A stretch of 6,487 nt of DNA, taken from Acidobacteriota bacterium (GTDB lineage Bacteria > Acidobacteriota > UBA890 > WLXD01). Positions 1 through 4,505 of the stretch are shown in pieces. The notes beneath the pieces were generated by a model. The model saw nothing but the letters and a program-made list of their open reading frames with translations, searched no databases and had not been told where the DNA came from. The stretch lies in the NCBI GenBank assembly GCA_022571615.1, contig JACZXM010000185.1, positions 1 to 6,487 on the forward strand, written 5' to 3'. Every line of letters starts with the position of its first letter. Position 1 is the first letter of the stretch. Position numbers and translations under genes: made by a program.

Positions 1-82
1 TCGGGAGAACTGCATGCGCTGGGGAGAACGGGCGGCCCTACTCCAAGCTCGTGCTACTAGCCGGGTGGCTCTCGAGCGGGAC
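1..82. other. Short downstream flank without a recognisable gene
   Basis: This is the sequence after the TAG stop of the last pseudopilin, up to the window edge. I see no convincing hairpin with T-run, no ribosome site and no start codon context on either strand. Confidence 0.4.
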
Positions 83-835
83 CTAGAAAGGTCCTCCGGC
101 GCTGAGAACGACGGTGAGGTCGTCAGCGCCTGTTACCCAACCGAAAACCCCATCACCATCGAGGTCGTTCATCGGTTGGTTGAACACGGTGTCGACGCCG
201 AGATCGGGACCGGACGAATAGCAGACCACCGCACTCGTGAACAGGTCCGCCTCATCGAGGTCGCCGGGCCGGTACAGAGCGAACACGTTGGCCATGTATC
301 GGTTCCCCCAGGGATCGGGGGTGAAGGAATCCAGGTACGGGCCGCGCCACCCGAAGAACGCACCCACGCCGTTGCGCCCGCCGTCCTCGAGGACGTTCTT
401 GTACCGGTTGTCGTACGCGCGAGCACCTAGCGGATTGTTCTCCTGGAGATGGTGTTCGAAGGTATCGACAGTGAACTCCACCGGTACAGAGGCGCTGTCG
501 GTCCTCTCCGTGAAAGTCTCGAAAAGCCCTTGTTGCCAATGGCTCCAGGACACCACACCGCCCTTGGGAATGGCGCCCGGGCCGACCAACAGGCCGATGG
601 GCTCCTGACGCCGCCGGGGCTGTCCGTAGAACGCGCCGAGCATGACCTCGTCGAGCAGCTTCTTCATGACCGAGCACACAGCGCCGAGATCCTCTTTGAC
701 CTTGACGTACCGTGATAGTCGATTGAAGCCGCCAAGCTGCGGCAACATGATGGTGCTCAGCGTCACCAACACCATGAGGATGATTGTGACCTCGACGAGA
801 GTGAAGCCTCGTTGGTCGTCGCTACGTCGCATCAT
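83..835 (-). CDS. GspG-like pseudopilin with prepilin leader (250 aa)
   Basis: Likely a pilin-like subunit inserted in the inner membrane and assembled into a periplasmic pseudopilus. The leader is ten residues (MMRRSDDQRG), cut before Phe11. Glu at mature position 5 and a hydrophobic helix follow (residues 11-33). The C-terminal part is GspG-like: GWRGPY 162-167, DPWGNRY 174-180, YSSGPD 206-211, VDT 214-216, GADD 236-239. A central module holds GLLVGPGAIP 81-90 and VDTFEHHLQENNP 123-135. The frame is open upstream to 1216, but ATG at 835 (or the adjacent ATG at 832) is chosen because AGGGAG lies 5 nt before it and it gives a classic leader. The closest relative is the gene at 1197-1928. Two features stand out: Cys54/Cys205, shared only with that neighbour, and an extra DLDGDG segment (224-229). 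The fold family is well supported; the exact machine is not known. Confidence 0.93.
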   Translation of the reverse strand: MMRRSDDQRGFTLVEVTIILMVLVTLSTIMLPQLGGFNRLSRYVKVKEDLGAVCSVMKKLLDEVMLGAFYGQPRRRQEPIGLLVGPGAIPKGGVVSWSHWQQGLFETFTERTDSASVPVEFTVDTFEHHLQENNPLGARAYDNRYKNVLEDGGRNGVGAFFGWRGPYLDSFTPDPWGNRYMANVFALYRPGDLDEADLFTSAVVCYSSGPDLGVDTVFNQPMNDLDGDGVFGWVTGADDLTVVLSAGGPF

Positions 836-907
836 GGGGTCTCCCTGTCTCACGGTCGAGCAGCTCGCCTTGCGCGAACTGGTACGGGCGCGCGTGATCT
901 GGAACGC

Positions 908-936
908 ATCGTAGTTGGCTCGCGGCATCCCACCAA
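908..936 (-). promoter_or_regulatory. Weak sigma70-like pair upstream of the 83-835 pseudopilin
   Basis: On the minus strand, TTGGTG (931-936) and TACGAT (908-913) are 17 bp apart, about 73 nt before the ATG at 835. Matches to consensus are 3/6 and 4/6, so this is only a candidate. Confidence 0.2.
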
Positions 937-1102
937 CGAATCCAGGACACGCCTGGACGTCCTTGCCGTTGGGTTGGGCCGAGATTCGATGGCGGCTCGT
1001 CATCTCGTGCCATGCGTCGCCGACAGTCGCCGGTGCATCGCAGGTCTCCTCAAGGACTCGCGCTGCCCGACAGCACCGGCCAGGCCCGGCCCCGAAACGA
1101 GA

Positions 1103-1128
1103 AGGGCGAGGCGCGTCCGCCTCGCCCT
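1103..1128 (-). terminator. GC-rich hairpin, probable terminator or attenuator
   Basis: Perfect 11-bp stem (AGGGCGAGGCG pairing with CGCCTCGCCCT) with a 4-nt loop. On the minus strand it is followed by TTCTCGTTTC, an interrupted T-rich tail. It starts 68 nt after the stop of the pseudopilin at 1197-1928. The stem is strong and the tail weak, so termination may be partial and allow read-through into the gene at 83-835. Confidence 0.6.
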
Positions 1129-1196
1129 CCGGAGAACCGGCACCTCTGGTCGCGCGGTCGTGAGGCCGGTTCCCCTGCTCCCTGCTCTTGCCTCCG

Positions 1197-1928
1197 TCAC
1201 ATCGGCCCTCCGGCATTCAGCAGGGTGGTGAAATCGTCGTCGCCGGTCGTCCAACCGACCGGCTGGTTGAAGTCGGTGTCGACCGCCGCGTCGGGTCCGG
1301 TGCTGTAGCAAACCACCGCCGAAGCGTACCGGTCGCGTGCGCCCGCGCCTGGCGGGTTGTAGAGCGCGAATACGTTGGCCATGTAGCGATTGCCCCACGG
1401 GTCGGGCGCCAGCTCGTCGATGTATGGACCACGCCAGGCGAACAGGCTGTGGAATCCGCGCTCCATGTCCAGCGGGCTACGCCAACGATGATCGCCATCA
1501 TCAAGCGGGGTATTGCTGATCAGATGATTGCCGAGCGTGTCGACCCAGAACCAGGGCTCGAGGTTGCCACCGTCGGTTTGGACTCCGAACTCGTCCGCAA
1601 ACGGCAGCCGCCAAAGCTCTCCGTCCGTTGCCGAGCCTTGCATCGGGATGTCGCCGTTACCAACCAGCAGGCCGACCGGGAGATTGCGGTCGGGATGGTG
1701 ATCGGGGCCGGCATCGATATAGAAGGTGCCCTCGCCCACGTCGTCGAGCATTGCCTTGAGGACCGAGCAGATCGCCCCCAGGTCCTCCTTGACGCGAACG
1801 AAGCGCGCGAGCCGATTGAAGTTGCCCATCTGCGGCAACATGATGGTGCTGAGGATGGTCAGCACCATGAGGATGATCGTGACCTCGACGAGGGTGAACC
1901 CTCGTTCGGCGACCGTGAGTAGCTTCAT
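1197..1928 (-). CDS. GspG-like pseudopilin with prepilin leader (243 aa)
   Basis: Pilin-like subunit, close paralogue of the downstream gene at 83-835. The leader MKLLTVAERG is cut before Phe11; FTLVE and a hydrophobic helix follow (11-33), with an NRLARFVRVKEDL amphipathic stretch continuing the helix. The central module has GLLVGNGDIP 86-95 and WVDTLGNHLISNTPL 128-142. The C-terminal core has FAWRGPY 163-169, DPWGNRY 176-182, YSTGPD 208-213, VDT 216-218 and GDDD 229-232. The open frame reaches 2027, but ATG at 1928 has AGGGAGG 7 nt upstream and gives the expected short leader. Cys54 (helix) and Cys207 (strand before the GPD motif) match the cysteines of the neighbour and are absent from the other paralogues. 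A 368-nt leader region precedes it and a GC hairpin follows it, so it is probably its own transcription unit. Confidence 0.94.
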   Translation of the reverse strand: MKLLTVAERGFTLVEVTIILMVLTILSTIMLPQMGNFNRLARFVRVKEDLGAICSVLKAMLDDVGEGTFYIDAGPDHHPDRNLPVGLLVGNGDIPMQGSATDGELWRLPFADEFGVQTDGGNLEPWFWVDTLGNHLISNTPLDDGDHRWRSPLDMERGFHSLFAWRGPYIDELAPDPWGNRYMANVFALYNPPGAGARDRYASAVVCYSTGPDAAVDTDFNQPVGWTTGDDDFTTLLNAGGPM

Positions 1929-1982
1929 GATTGGGCCTCCCTGTTCGGCTGCGCCTCCCGTGGGAGCCACGCTCATCGGCTC

Positions 1983-2019
1983 CCGGTACCCCGGCCGACC
2001 AAGACCACCGGGTACCCGG
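1983..2019. repeat. Inverted repeat centred on GGTACC in the 5' leader
   Basis: CCGGTACCCCGG (1983-1994) and CCGGGTACCCGG (2008-2019) are near-perfect reverse complements with a 13-nt spacer. They lie between the candidate promoter (2053-2081) and the ATG at 1928, so they would form a stem-loop in the 5' leader RNA or a DNA-binding site. Confidence 0.4.
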
Positions 2020-2052
2020 TACGGCACAGGACCGCGCTATCGGGTTGTGCCC

Positions 2053-2081
2053 AATGTAGTGGCCTTATAGCTACAGGACAA
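2053..2081 (-). promoter_or_regulatory. Candidate sigma70-like promoter for the 1197-1928 pseudopilin
   Basis: Minus strand TTGTCC (2076-2081), a 17-bp spacer, then TACATT (2053-2058). Each hexamer matches 4/6. It sits in the most AT-rich stretch of this gap, with a predicted transcript start near 2046 and a leader of about 118 nt. Confidence 0.35.
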
Positions 2082-2278
2082 CGAAATTGGGTCGCCGCTG
2101 GACGCTCCTGTCACGCCCAAGAGGCCGGCGTTCAGAGGCCGCTGACAACTTGCGGCAGGGGGCGCCAGCAGGCGAACGATCTTGCCGGAGCATCGATCCG
2201 AGGGCCGGTGGCTAGCTCACCCATCCAGATGCGGACAGCTGGCCACAGGACGGGGCGCGAGAGGCCGCACGGGGACAA

Positions 2279-2290
2279 CACCGGCCGGTG
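2279..2290. repeat. Perfect 12-bp palindrome CACCGGCCGGTG
   Basis: It starts 7 nt after the TGA stop of the HTH gene at 2298-2519. No T-run follows, so it is a poor terminator on its own; a protein-binding site or chance in GC-rich DNA are the alternatives. Confidence 0.3.
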
Positions 2291-2297
2291 GTGAGTC

Positions 2298-2519
2298 TCA
2301 GGCCGAGCGCTCTCCCTTAACCAGCCTGAGCCGGACCCCGCTATCGCGCCCGTGCCGCTGAAGCCAGTACGAGACGTCCTTCTCCCGAAAACGCCAATGA
2401 CCGCCTACGTTGACGTAGGGTAGCCGTCCCTGGATGACCTCGCGCACGATCGTATCTCGGGTCAGGCCAAGTCGATCTGCCAGGGTCGCTACCGTCTCCA
2501 CGCGAAGACTGCTGCTCAC
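2298..2519 (-). CDS. Small excisionase/BldC-type helix-turn-helix DNA-binding protein (73 aa)
   Basis: Almost the whole protein is one MerR-like/excisionase winged HTH (HTH_17 type): helix-turn-helix at about residues 10-30 (TLADRLGLTRDTIVREV), then wing and last helix (RLPYVNVGGHWRFREKDVSYWL, 32-53), then a basic tail (RLRLVKGERS, 63-72). Proteins of this size are recombination directionality factors or small transcription regulators such as BldC; no integrase is present, so regulator is the better guess. The start chosen is GTG at 2519, with GGAGG 7 nt upstream. A GTG at 2561 in the same frame lacks a Shine-Dalgarno and lies almost at the predicted transcript start. Upstream DNA carries a candidate promoter with TGGCC repeats on both sides. 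A 20-nt stretch of the recognition-helix region is identical to the paralogue at 2733-2996. Confidence 0.88.
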   Translation of the reverse strand: MSSSLRVETVATLADRLGLTRDTIVREVIQGRLPYVNVGGHWRFREKDVSYWLQRHGRDSGVRLRLVKGERSA

Positions 2520-2542
2520 GTGAAAACCTCCACGAAATGAGT

Positions 2543-2623
2543 TTGGCCCAGGCTTGGCCACTTGCGAAGAGAGTAAGGGGTGGCCTGACCCGTTTCAACG
2601 CGATGTGGCCGCTTCTGGCCGCT
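2543..2623 (-). promoter_or_regulatory. Cluster of five TGGCC repeats around the HTH gene promoter
   Basis: Read on the plus strand, TGGCC begins at 2544, 2555, 2581, 2606 and 2616. The outer pair is a direct repeat TGGCCGCT-TC-TGGCCGCT with a 10-bp period; the inner pair is TTGGCC with an 11-bp period. They lie upstream of the -35, in the spacer and just after the predicted start of the promoter at 2570-2598. BldC-type HTH proteins are known to bind direct repeats with about one-turn spacing, so autoregulation is a reasonable inference. Confidence 0.4.
2570..2598 (-). promoter_or_regulatory. Candidate sigma70-like promoter for the 2298-2519 HTH gene
   Basis: Minus strand TTGAAA (2593-2598, 5/6 match), a 17-bp spacer and TACTCT (2570-2575, 3/6 but with A2 and T6 kept). 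The predicted start near 2563 leaves a leader of roughly 44 nt before the GTG at 2519 and makes the GTG at 2561 an unlikely start. Confidence 0.38.
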
Positions 2624-2646
2624 CCTGTCCACGGCTTTTGCGCCTA

Positions 2647-2662
2647 CCCGCTCGCCAGCGGG
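2647..2662 (-). repeat. Small GC hairpin downstream of the 2733-2996 HTH gene
   Basis: CCCGCT and AGCGGG form a perfect 6-bp stem with a 4-nt loop, 71 nt after the stop of the HTH gene. No T-run follows, so termination here is only a possibility. Confidence 0.25.
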
Positions 2663-2732
2663 CCGCGGTGGAGGTTGGATCCCGGCAACCAGAGCTTCGC
2701 AGCCCCGTGGCACAAGCGGCGGGGGCTGCCTG

Positions 2733-2996
2733 CTAGAGGGTGCCGGGCTCAGCGCGCTCGGTGAGCTCCTCGTCGTCGGCCTGGAGACGGGAGCGATGCC
2801 CGCTCAGCAGCGCCAGCCGCGGCAACGAGCCGACGCGCTGGAGCCAGATTTGCACGTCGCGCTCGCGAAAGCGCCAGTGCCCCGCGATGCTCACGTACGG
2901 CAGCCGCGAGCGCATGACCTCGCGCACGATCGTGCGGCGAGGCAGGCCCATGCGGGCGGCGAGGGTCTCAACTGTCTCGAGCGGTGGTTTGCTCAT
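2733..2996 (-). CDS. Small excisionase/BldC-type helix-turn-helix DNA-binding protein with acidic tail (87 aa)
   Basis: Paralogue of the gene at 2298-2519. HTH at about residues 9-29 (ETLAARMGLPRRTIVREV), then RLPYVSIAGHWRFRERDVQIWL (31-52) forming the wing and closing helix. The tail has the shared pattern LALLSGHRS (61-69) and then an acidic run (DDEELTE, 74-80) that the other two lack. ATG at 2996 opens the frame; only a weak purine signal (AGG) precedes it, so translation may be modest. The upstream 410-bp gap contains, in transcript order, the end of the previous unit (terminator 3170-3210) and an 18-bp TTGGCC palindrome at 3124-3141, which suggests an independent, regulated promoter. 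DNA binding is well supported; target and function are not known. Confidence 0.87.
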   Translation of the reverse strand: MSKPPLETVETLAARMGLPRRTIVREVMRSRLPYVSIAGHWRFRERDVQIWLQRVGSLPRLALLSGHRSRLQADDEELTERAEPGTL

Positions 2997-3123
2997 CGCG
3001 CCTAGCCGAGGAGTTGGGTTTAGTCAGCACGCCAAGCATGTACACACTCGTCGCTACCTGCAACCGGTGGAGTCAATCGCTGGCCGCGCTTGTCCTTCGC
3101 TTCCAACACAACCCTGCCGAAAG

Positions 3124-3141
3124 TTGGCCATGAATGGCCAA
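3124..3141. promoter_or_regulatory. 18-bp palindrome TTGGCCAT-GA-ATGGCCAA, putative operator
   Basis: Perfect 8-bp arms around a 2-bp centre, 128 bp upstream of the HTH gene at 2733-2996 and just past the terminator at 3170-3210. The half-site TTGGCC is the same motif repeated upstream of the HTH gene at 2298-2519. The position fits an operator in the promoter region; no good -35/-10 pair could be fixed next to it. Confidence 0.45.
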
Positions 3142-3169
3142 TCGCCGCCGTAACCGCGGGCGCGCGGAC

Positions 3170-3210
3170 AAAAAAAGGCGGCGGCCGGCTGGTGCGAAGC
3201 CGATCGCCGC
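3170..3210 (-). terminator. Rho-independent terminator after the 3407-3631 HTH unit
   Basis: On the minus strand, a stem of 13 positions (3198-3210 with 3178-3190; 11 Watson-Crick pairs with two weak positions in the middle) has a 7-nt loop and is followed at once by CC and seven T (3170-3176). It lies about 200 nt after the HTH stop, beyond the palindromic element, so the mature transcript would carry that palindrome in its 3' end. Confidence 0.75.
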
Positions 3211-3228
3211 AGGCTCTTAGGCGTTTGC

Positions 3229-3409
3229 TAGCCTGCATTTCTCAACGGGGTGCGTAGCGAGGGGCGGAAAGGGGCGTGGAACCAAGGCGCGCGAGGCAGG
3301 GCCCCGCAGGCGTACTCTCACAGTACGTCGAGGAGCCCGACCGAGTGCAACGCCGTAGACGCGCCGCTTTCCGCCCCCGTAGTAGCACCGCGGTGAGAAA
3401 TGCAGGCTA
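3229..3409. mobile_element. 181-bp imperfect palindromic element (MITE-like), no coding capacity
   Basis: The ends are perfect 16-nt inverted repeats: TAGCCTGCATTTCTCA at 3229-3244 and its reverse complement at 3394-3409. The similarity continues inward for about 50 nt per arm (roughly 39 of 50 positions), including GGGGCGGAAAG. A hairpin CGTACT-CTCAC-AGTACG (3311-3327) lies exactly at the dyad centre (3319). No transposase gene is inside. Flanks are CTAG on the left and CTAA on the right if the element is trimmed to CCTGC...GCAGG, so a target duplication is possible but imperfect. The right end overlaps the TAG stop of the HTH gene. I do not assign it to a named family; a non-autonomous transposon or a REP-like palindrome are both possible. 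Confidence 0.65.
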
Positions 3410-3631
3410 ACGAACCGCGAAGCGGCTCCGTCCTCCTTGGATGATCCTGAACTGCGAGCGCTGCGTGCGATTTCTCAGGTACGACTCGACATCATGGCGT
3501 CGATACCGACGTCGGCCGCCGACCATCACATAGGTGAGGCGGCCACGCGCCACCTCGCGCTGCACCGTGCGCGCGCTCACCTGCAGATAGTGGGCCAACG
3601 AGTAGGTCGTAAACAGTGCTTCGTCCGCCAT
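3407..3631 (-). CDS. Small excisionase/BldC-type helix-turn-helix DNA-binding protein (74 aa)
   Basis: Third and most divergent HTH paralogue. HTH at about residues 10-30 (YSLAHYLQVSARTVQREV), then RLTYVMVGGRRRYRRHDVESYL (31-52), a textbook excisionase-type wing, and a basic tail FRIIQGGRSR (61-70). The frame is open to an ATG at 3700 (97 aa). I prefer ATG at 3631: AAGGAG precedes it, it gives the same short N-terminus as the paralogues, and the 23 upstream codons have lower third-position GC, AGA/AGG codons and a 16-bp inverted repeat that look non-coding. The ATG at 3700 has AGGGG 7 nt upstream, so it cannot be excluded. The stop codon TAG is the first three bases of the palindromic element at 3229-3409, so the original C-terminus may have differed. 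A T-run terminator follows the element. Confidence 0.85.
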   Translation of the reverse strand: MADEALFTTYSLAHYLQVSARTVQREVARGRLTYVMVGGRRRYRRHDVESYLRNRTQRSQFRIIQGGRSRFAVR

Positions 3632-3668
3632 GCTCTCCTTGGCCCTTCTCGGAGCTGCTGCTTCGATT

Positions 3669-3688
3669 CTGTCGCTACCGACAGTCAA
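3669..3688 (-). promoter_or_regulatory. Inverted repeat CTGTCG-GTAG-CGACAG beside a TTGACT box
   Basis: Perfect 6-bp arms with a 4-nt centre (3669-3684), overlapped at its upstream edge by TTGACT (3683-3688 on the minus strand, 5/6 match to a -35). It lies 38-57 nt before the preferred ATG at 3631. No good -10 is seen at the correct distance. The inner GGTAGCGAC also occurs upstream of the HTH gene at 2733-2996. Confidence 0.35.
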
Positions 3689-3775
3689 CCTATCGCTCAT
3701 CTCCGTTCCCCTGCAATCGCCCTCATCCGGAGCTGGCCTAAGCTGACCGCAGCCGTCGGGTCTCTGTACAAGTAG

Positions 3776-3793
3776 CCGGCCAGGAGCGGCCGG
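3776..3793 (-). terminator. GC hairpin after the pseudopilin operon, weak terminator candidate
   Basis: CCGGCC and GGCCGG form a perfect 6-bp stem with a 6-nt loop, 50 nt after the stop of the operon's last gene. The tail CTACTTGT is not a true T-run, so termination would be inefficient or Rho-dependent. Confidence 0.3.
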
Positions 3794-3842
3794 ATGCGCC
3801 CCAGGATTGGCTGCGCGCAGGCGCCCTGTAGCAGGCCGGCAC

Positions 3843-4505
3843 TCATTGGATCCGTGCGCTGATATCGAGCGGGCTGGCGGCAGCGTTGCCGATCAGCTGC
3901 TGCGTCGCGCTCGGATAGAGCGTATCGATGATCCCGTCCGGGCCCGCCGACAGGGCCCACACCGCGCGCTTCTCCTGCACGCCGTCGGCTTCCACCGCTC
4001 CGGTCATGACCGACAGGAACTCGACGTTGATGACGTAGCGGTTCCCCCATGGATCCGATTGCAGATCGGAACTGGTATAGGGCCCGTTCCACCCCGAGCC
4101 GCTGACCGTCGTCTTGAGCGGATAGCCCGAGAGCCCGAACGAAGGGCGATTATTGATCAGCTGGTTGGAGATCAGATCGACCTCCCCTGGCGTTACCAGG
4201 GCCCAGCCCTCGGCTCCCGCCTGCGCCCCGCTGACGGCTCCGGGCGATACCAGGAGCCGGATCCTGCGTGACCGGTCTCCGTCGGTGTACTGCGGAAAGA
4301 ACCCGTTGTCACGGAAGAACTCCTCCACCGCGGCCCCCAGGACCTCGACATCGGAGCGCGCGCGCGCCAGTCGCGACTGGTTCAGGAAGTTGATGATCGA
4401 CGGCGCCAGCACCAGCCCCAGGATCGCGATCACCGCCAAGATGATGGTGATCTCCAGCAGGGTGAAGCCGACCTCGCCGGCCGCACGGCGGCGCCGTGTG
4501 ATCAT
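3843..4505 (-). CDS. GspG-like pseudopilin, last gene of the operon (220 aa)
   Basis: Pilin-like subunit. The leader of 13 residues, rich in Arg (RRRR at 4-7), ends at Gly13; FTLLEI and a hydrophobic helix follow (14-36). The helix continues as QSRLARARSDVEVLG (43-57). The C-terminal core has GWNGPY 138-143, DPWGNRY 151-157, LSAGPD 185-190 and IDT 193-195. The central module is present in weaker form: RLLVSPGA 83-90 and EVDLISNQLINNRPSFG 108-124. It is the odd member: shortest, with GWNGPY in place of AWRGPY and no terminal GDDD; it ends in SPLDISARIQ. Its ATG overlaps the upstream stop (ATGA, 4502-4505), and GGAGG lies 6 nt before it inside the upstream gene, so translation is probably coupled. 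It may be closest to a conventional GspG role, but that is inference. Confidence 0.94.
   Translation of the reverse strand: MITRRRRAAGEVGFTLLEITIILAVIAILGLVLAPSIINFLNQSRLARARSDVEVLGAAVEEFFRDNGFFPQYTDGDRSRRIRLLVSPGAVSGAQAGAEGWALVTPGEVDLISNQLINNRPSFGLSGYPLKTTVSGSGWNGPYTSSDLQSDPWGNRYVINVEFLSVMTGAVEADGVQEKRAVWALSAGPDGIIDTLYPSATQQLIGNAAASPLDISARIQ

Larger units (their letters stand above)
836..1196 (-). other. 361-bp gap between the two Cys-containing pseudopilin genes
   Basis: The minus frame stays open through this gap, but its translation is Arg/Gly/Pro-rich, crosses a strong GC hairpin and would bury the prepilin leader in the middle of a protein, so I treat it as non-coding. It holds the hairpin at 1103-1128, a weak promoter-like pair at 908-936, and the ribosome site AGGGAG just before the ATG at 835. 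Confidence 0.6.
1929..2297 (-). other. 369-bp gap upstream of the 1197-1928 pseudopilin
   Basis: No gene is supported on either strand. It holds a ribosome site (AGGGAGG) before ATG 1928, an inverted repeat at 1983-2019, a candidate promoter at 2053-2081, three copies of AGAGGCCG (plus strand, starting 2120, 2134, 2260) and a 12-bp palindrome at 2279-2290. The local drop in GC around 2060-2090 fits a promoter. Confidence 0.5.

Noticed and set aside
14..430. 138-aa plus-strand open frame
   Set aside because: Antisense shadow of the pseudopilin at 83-835, with no recognisable domain.
836..1216. Upstream extension of the pseudopilin frame at 83-835
   Set aside because: The translation is Arg/Gly-rich, crosses a perfect GC hairpin and would put the prepilin leader in mid-protein; a good ribosome site precedes the ATG at 835.
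1188..1922. 244-aa plus-strand open frame
   Set aside because: It lies exactly antisense to the pseudopilin at 1197-1928, which has leader, motifs and ribosome site; long antisense frames are expected in GC-rich coding DNA.
3011..3040. Sigma54-type promoter (TTGGCGTGC on the minus strand) before the middle HTH gene
   Set aside because: The required GC at the -12 position is missing at the correct distance.
2740..3153. 137-aa plus-strand open frame over the middle HTH gene
   Set aside because: Ser/Arg-rich composition typical of an antisense frame; the minus-strand HTH has clear paralogues.
3020..3238. 72-aa minus-strand open frame
   Set aside because: It begins inside the palindromic element's end and runs through the terminator; its Pro-Phe segment is the T-run region.
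3229..3409. Part of a CRISPR array
   Set aside because: It is a single dyad with no regularly spaced direct repeats.
2298..3631. Excisionase of a prophage or integrative element
   Set aside because: No integrase, attachment-site repeat or phage gene is visible, and three paralogues in tandem fit regulators better.
3697..4092. 131-aa minus-strand open frame
   Set aside because: It reads the C-terminal part of the pseudopilin at 3843-4505 in another frame and has no domain of its own.
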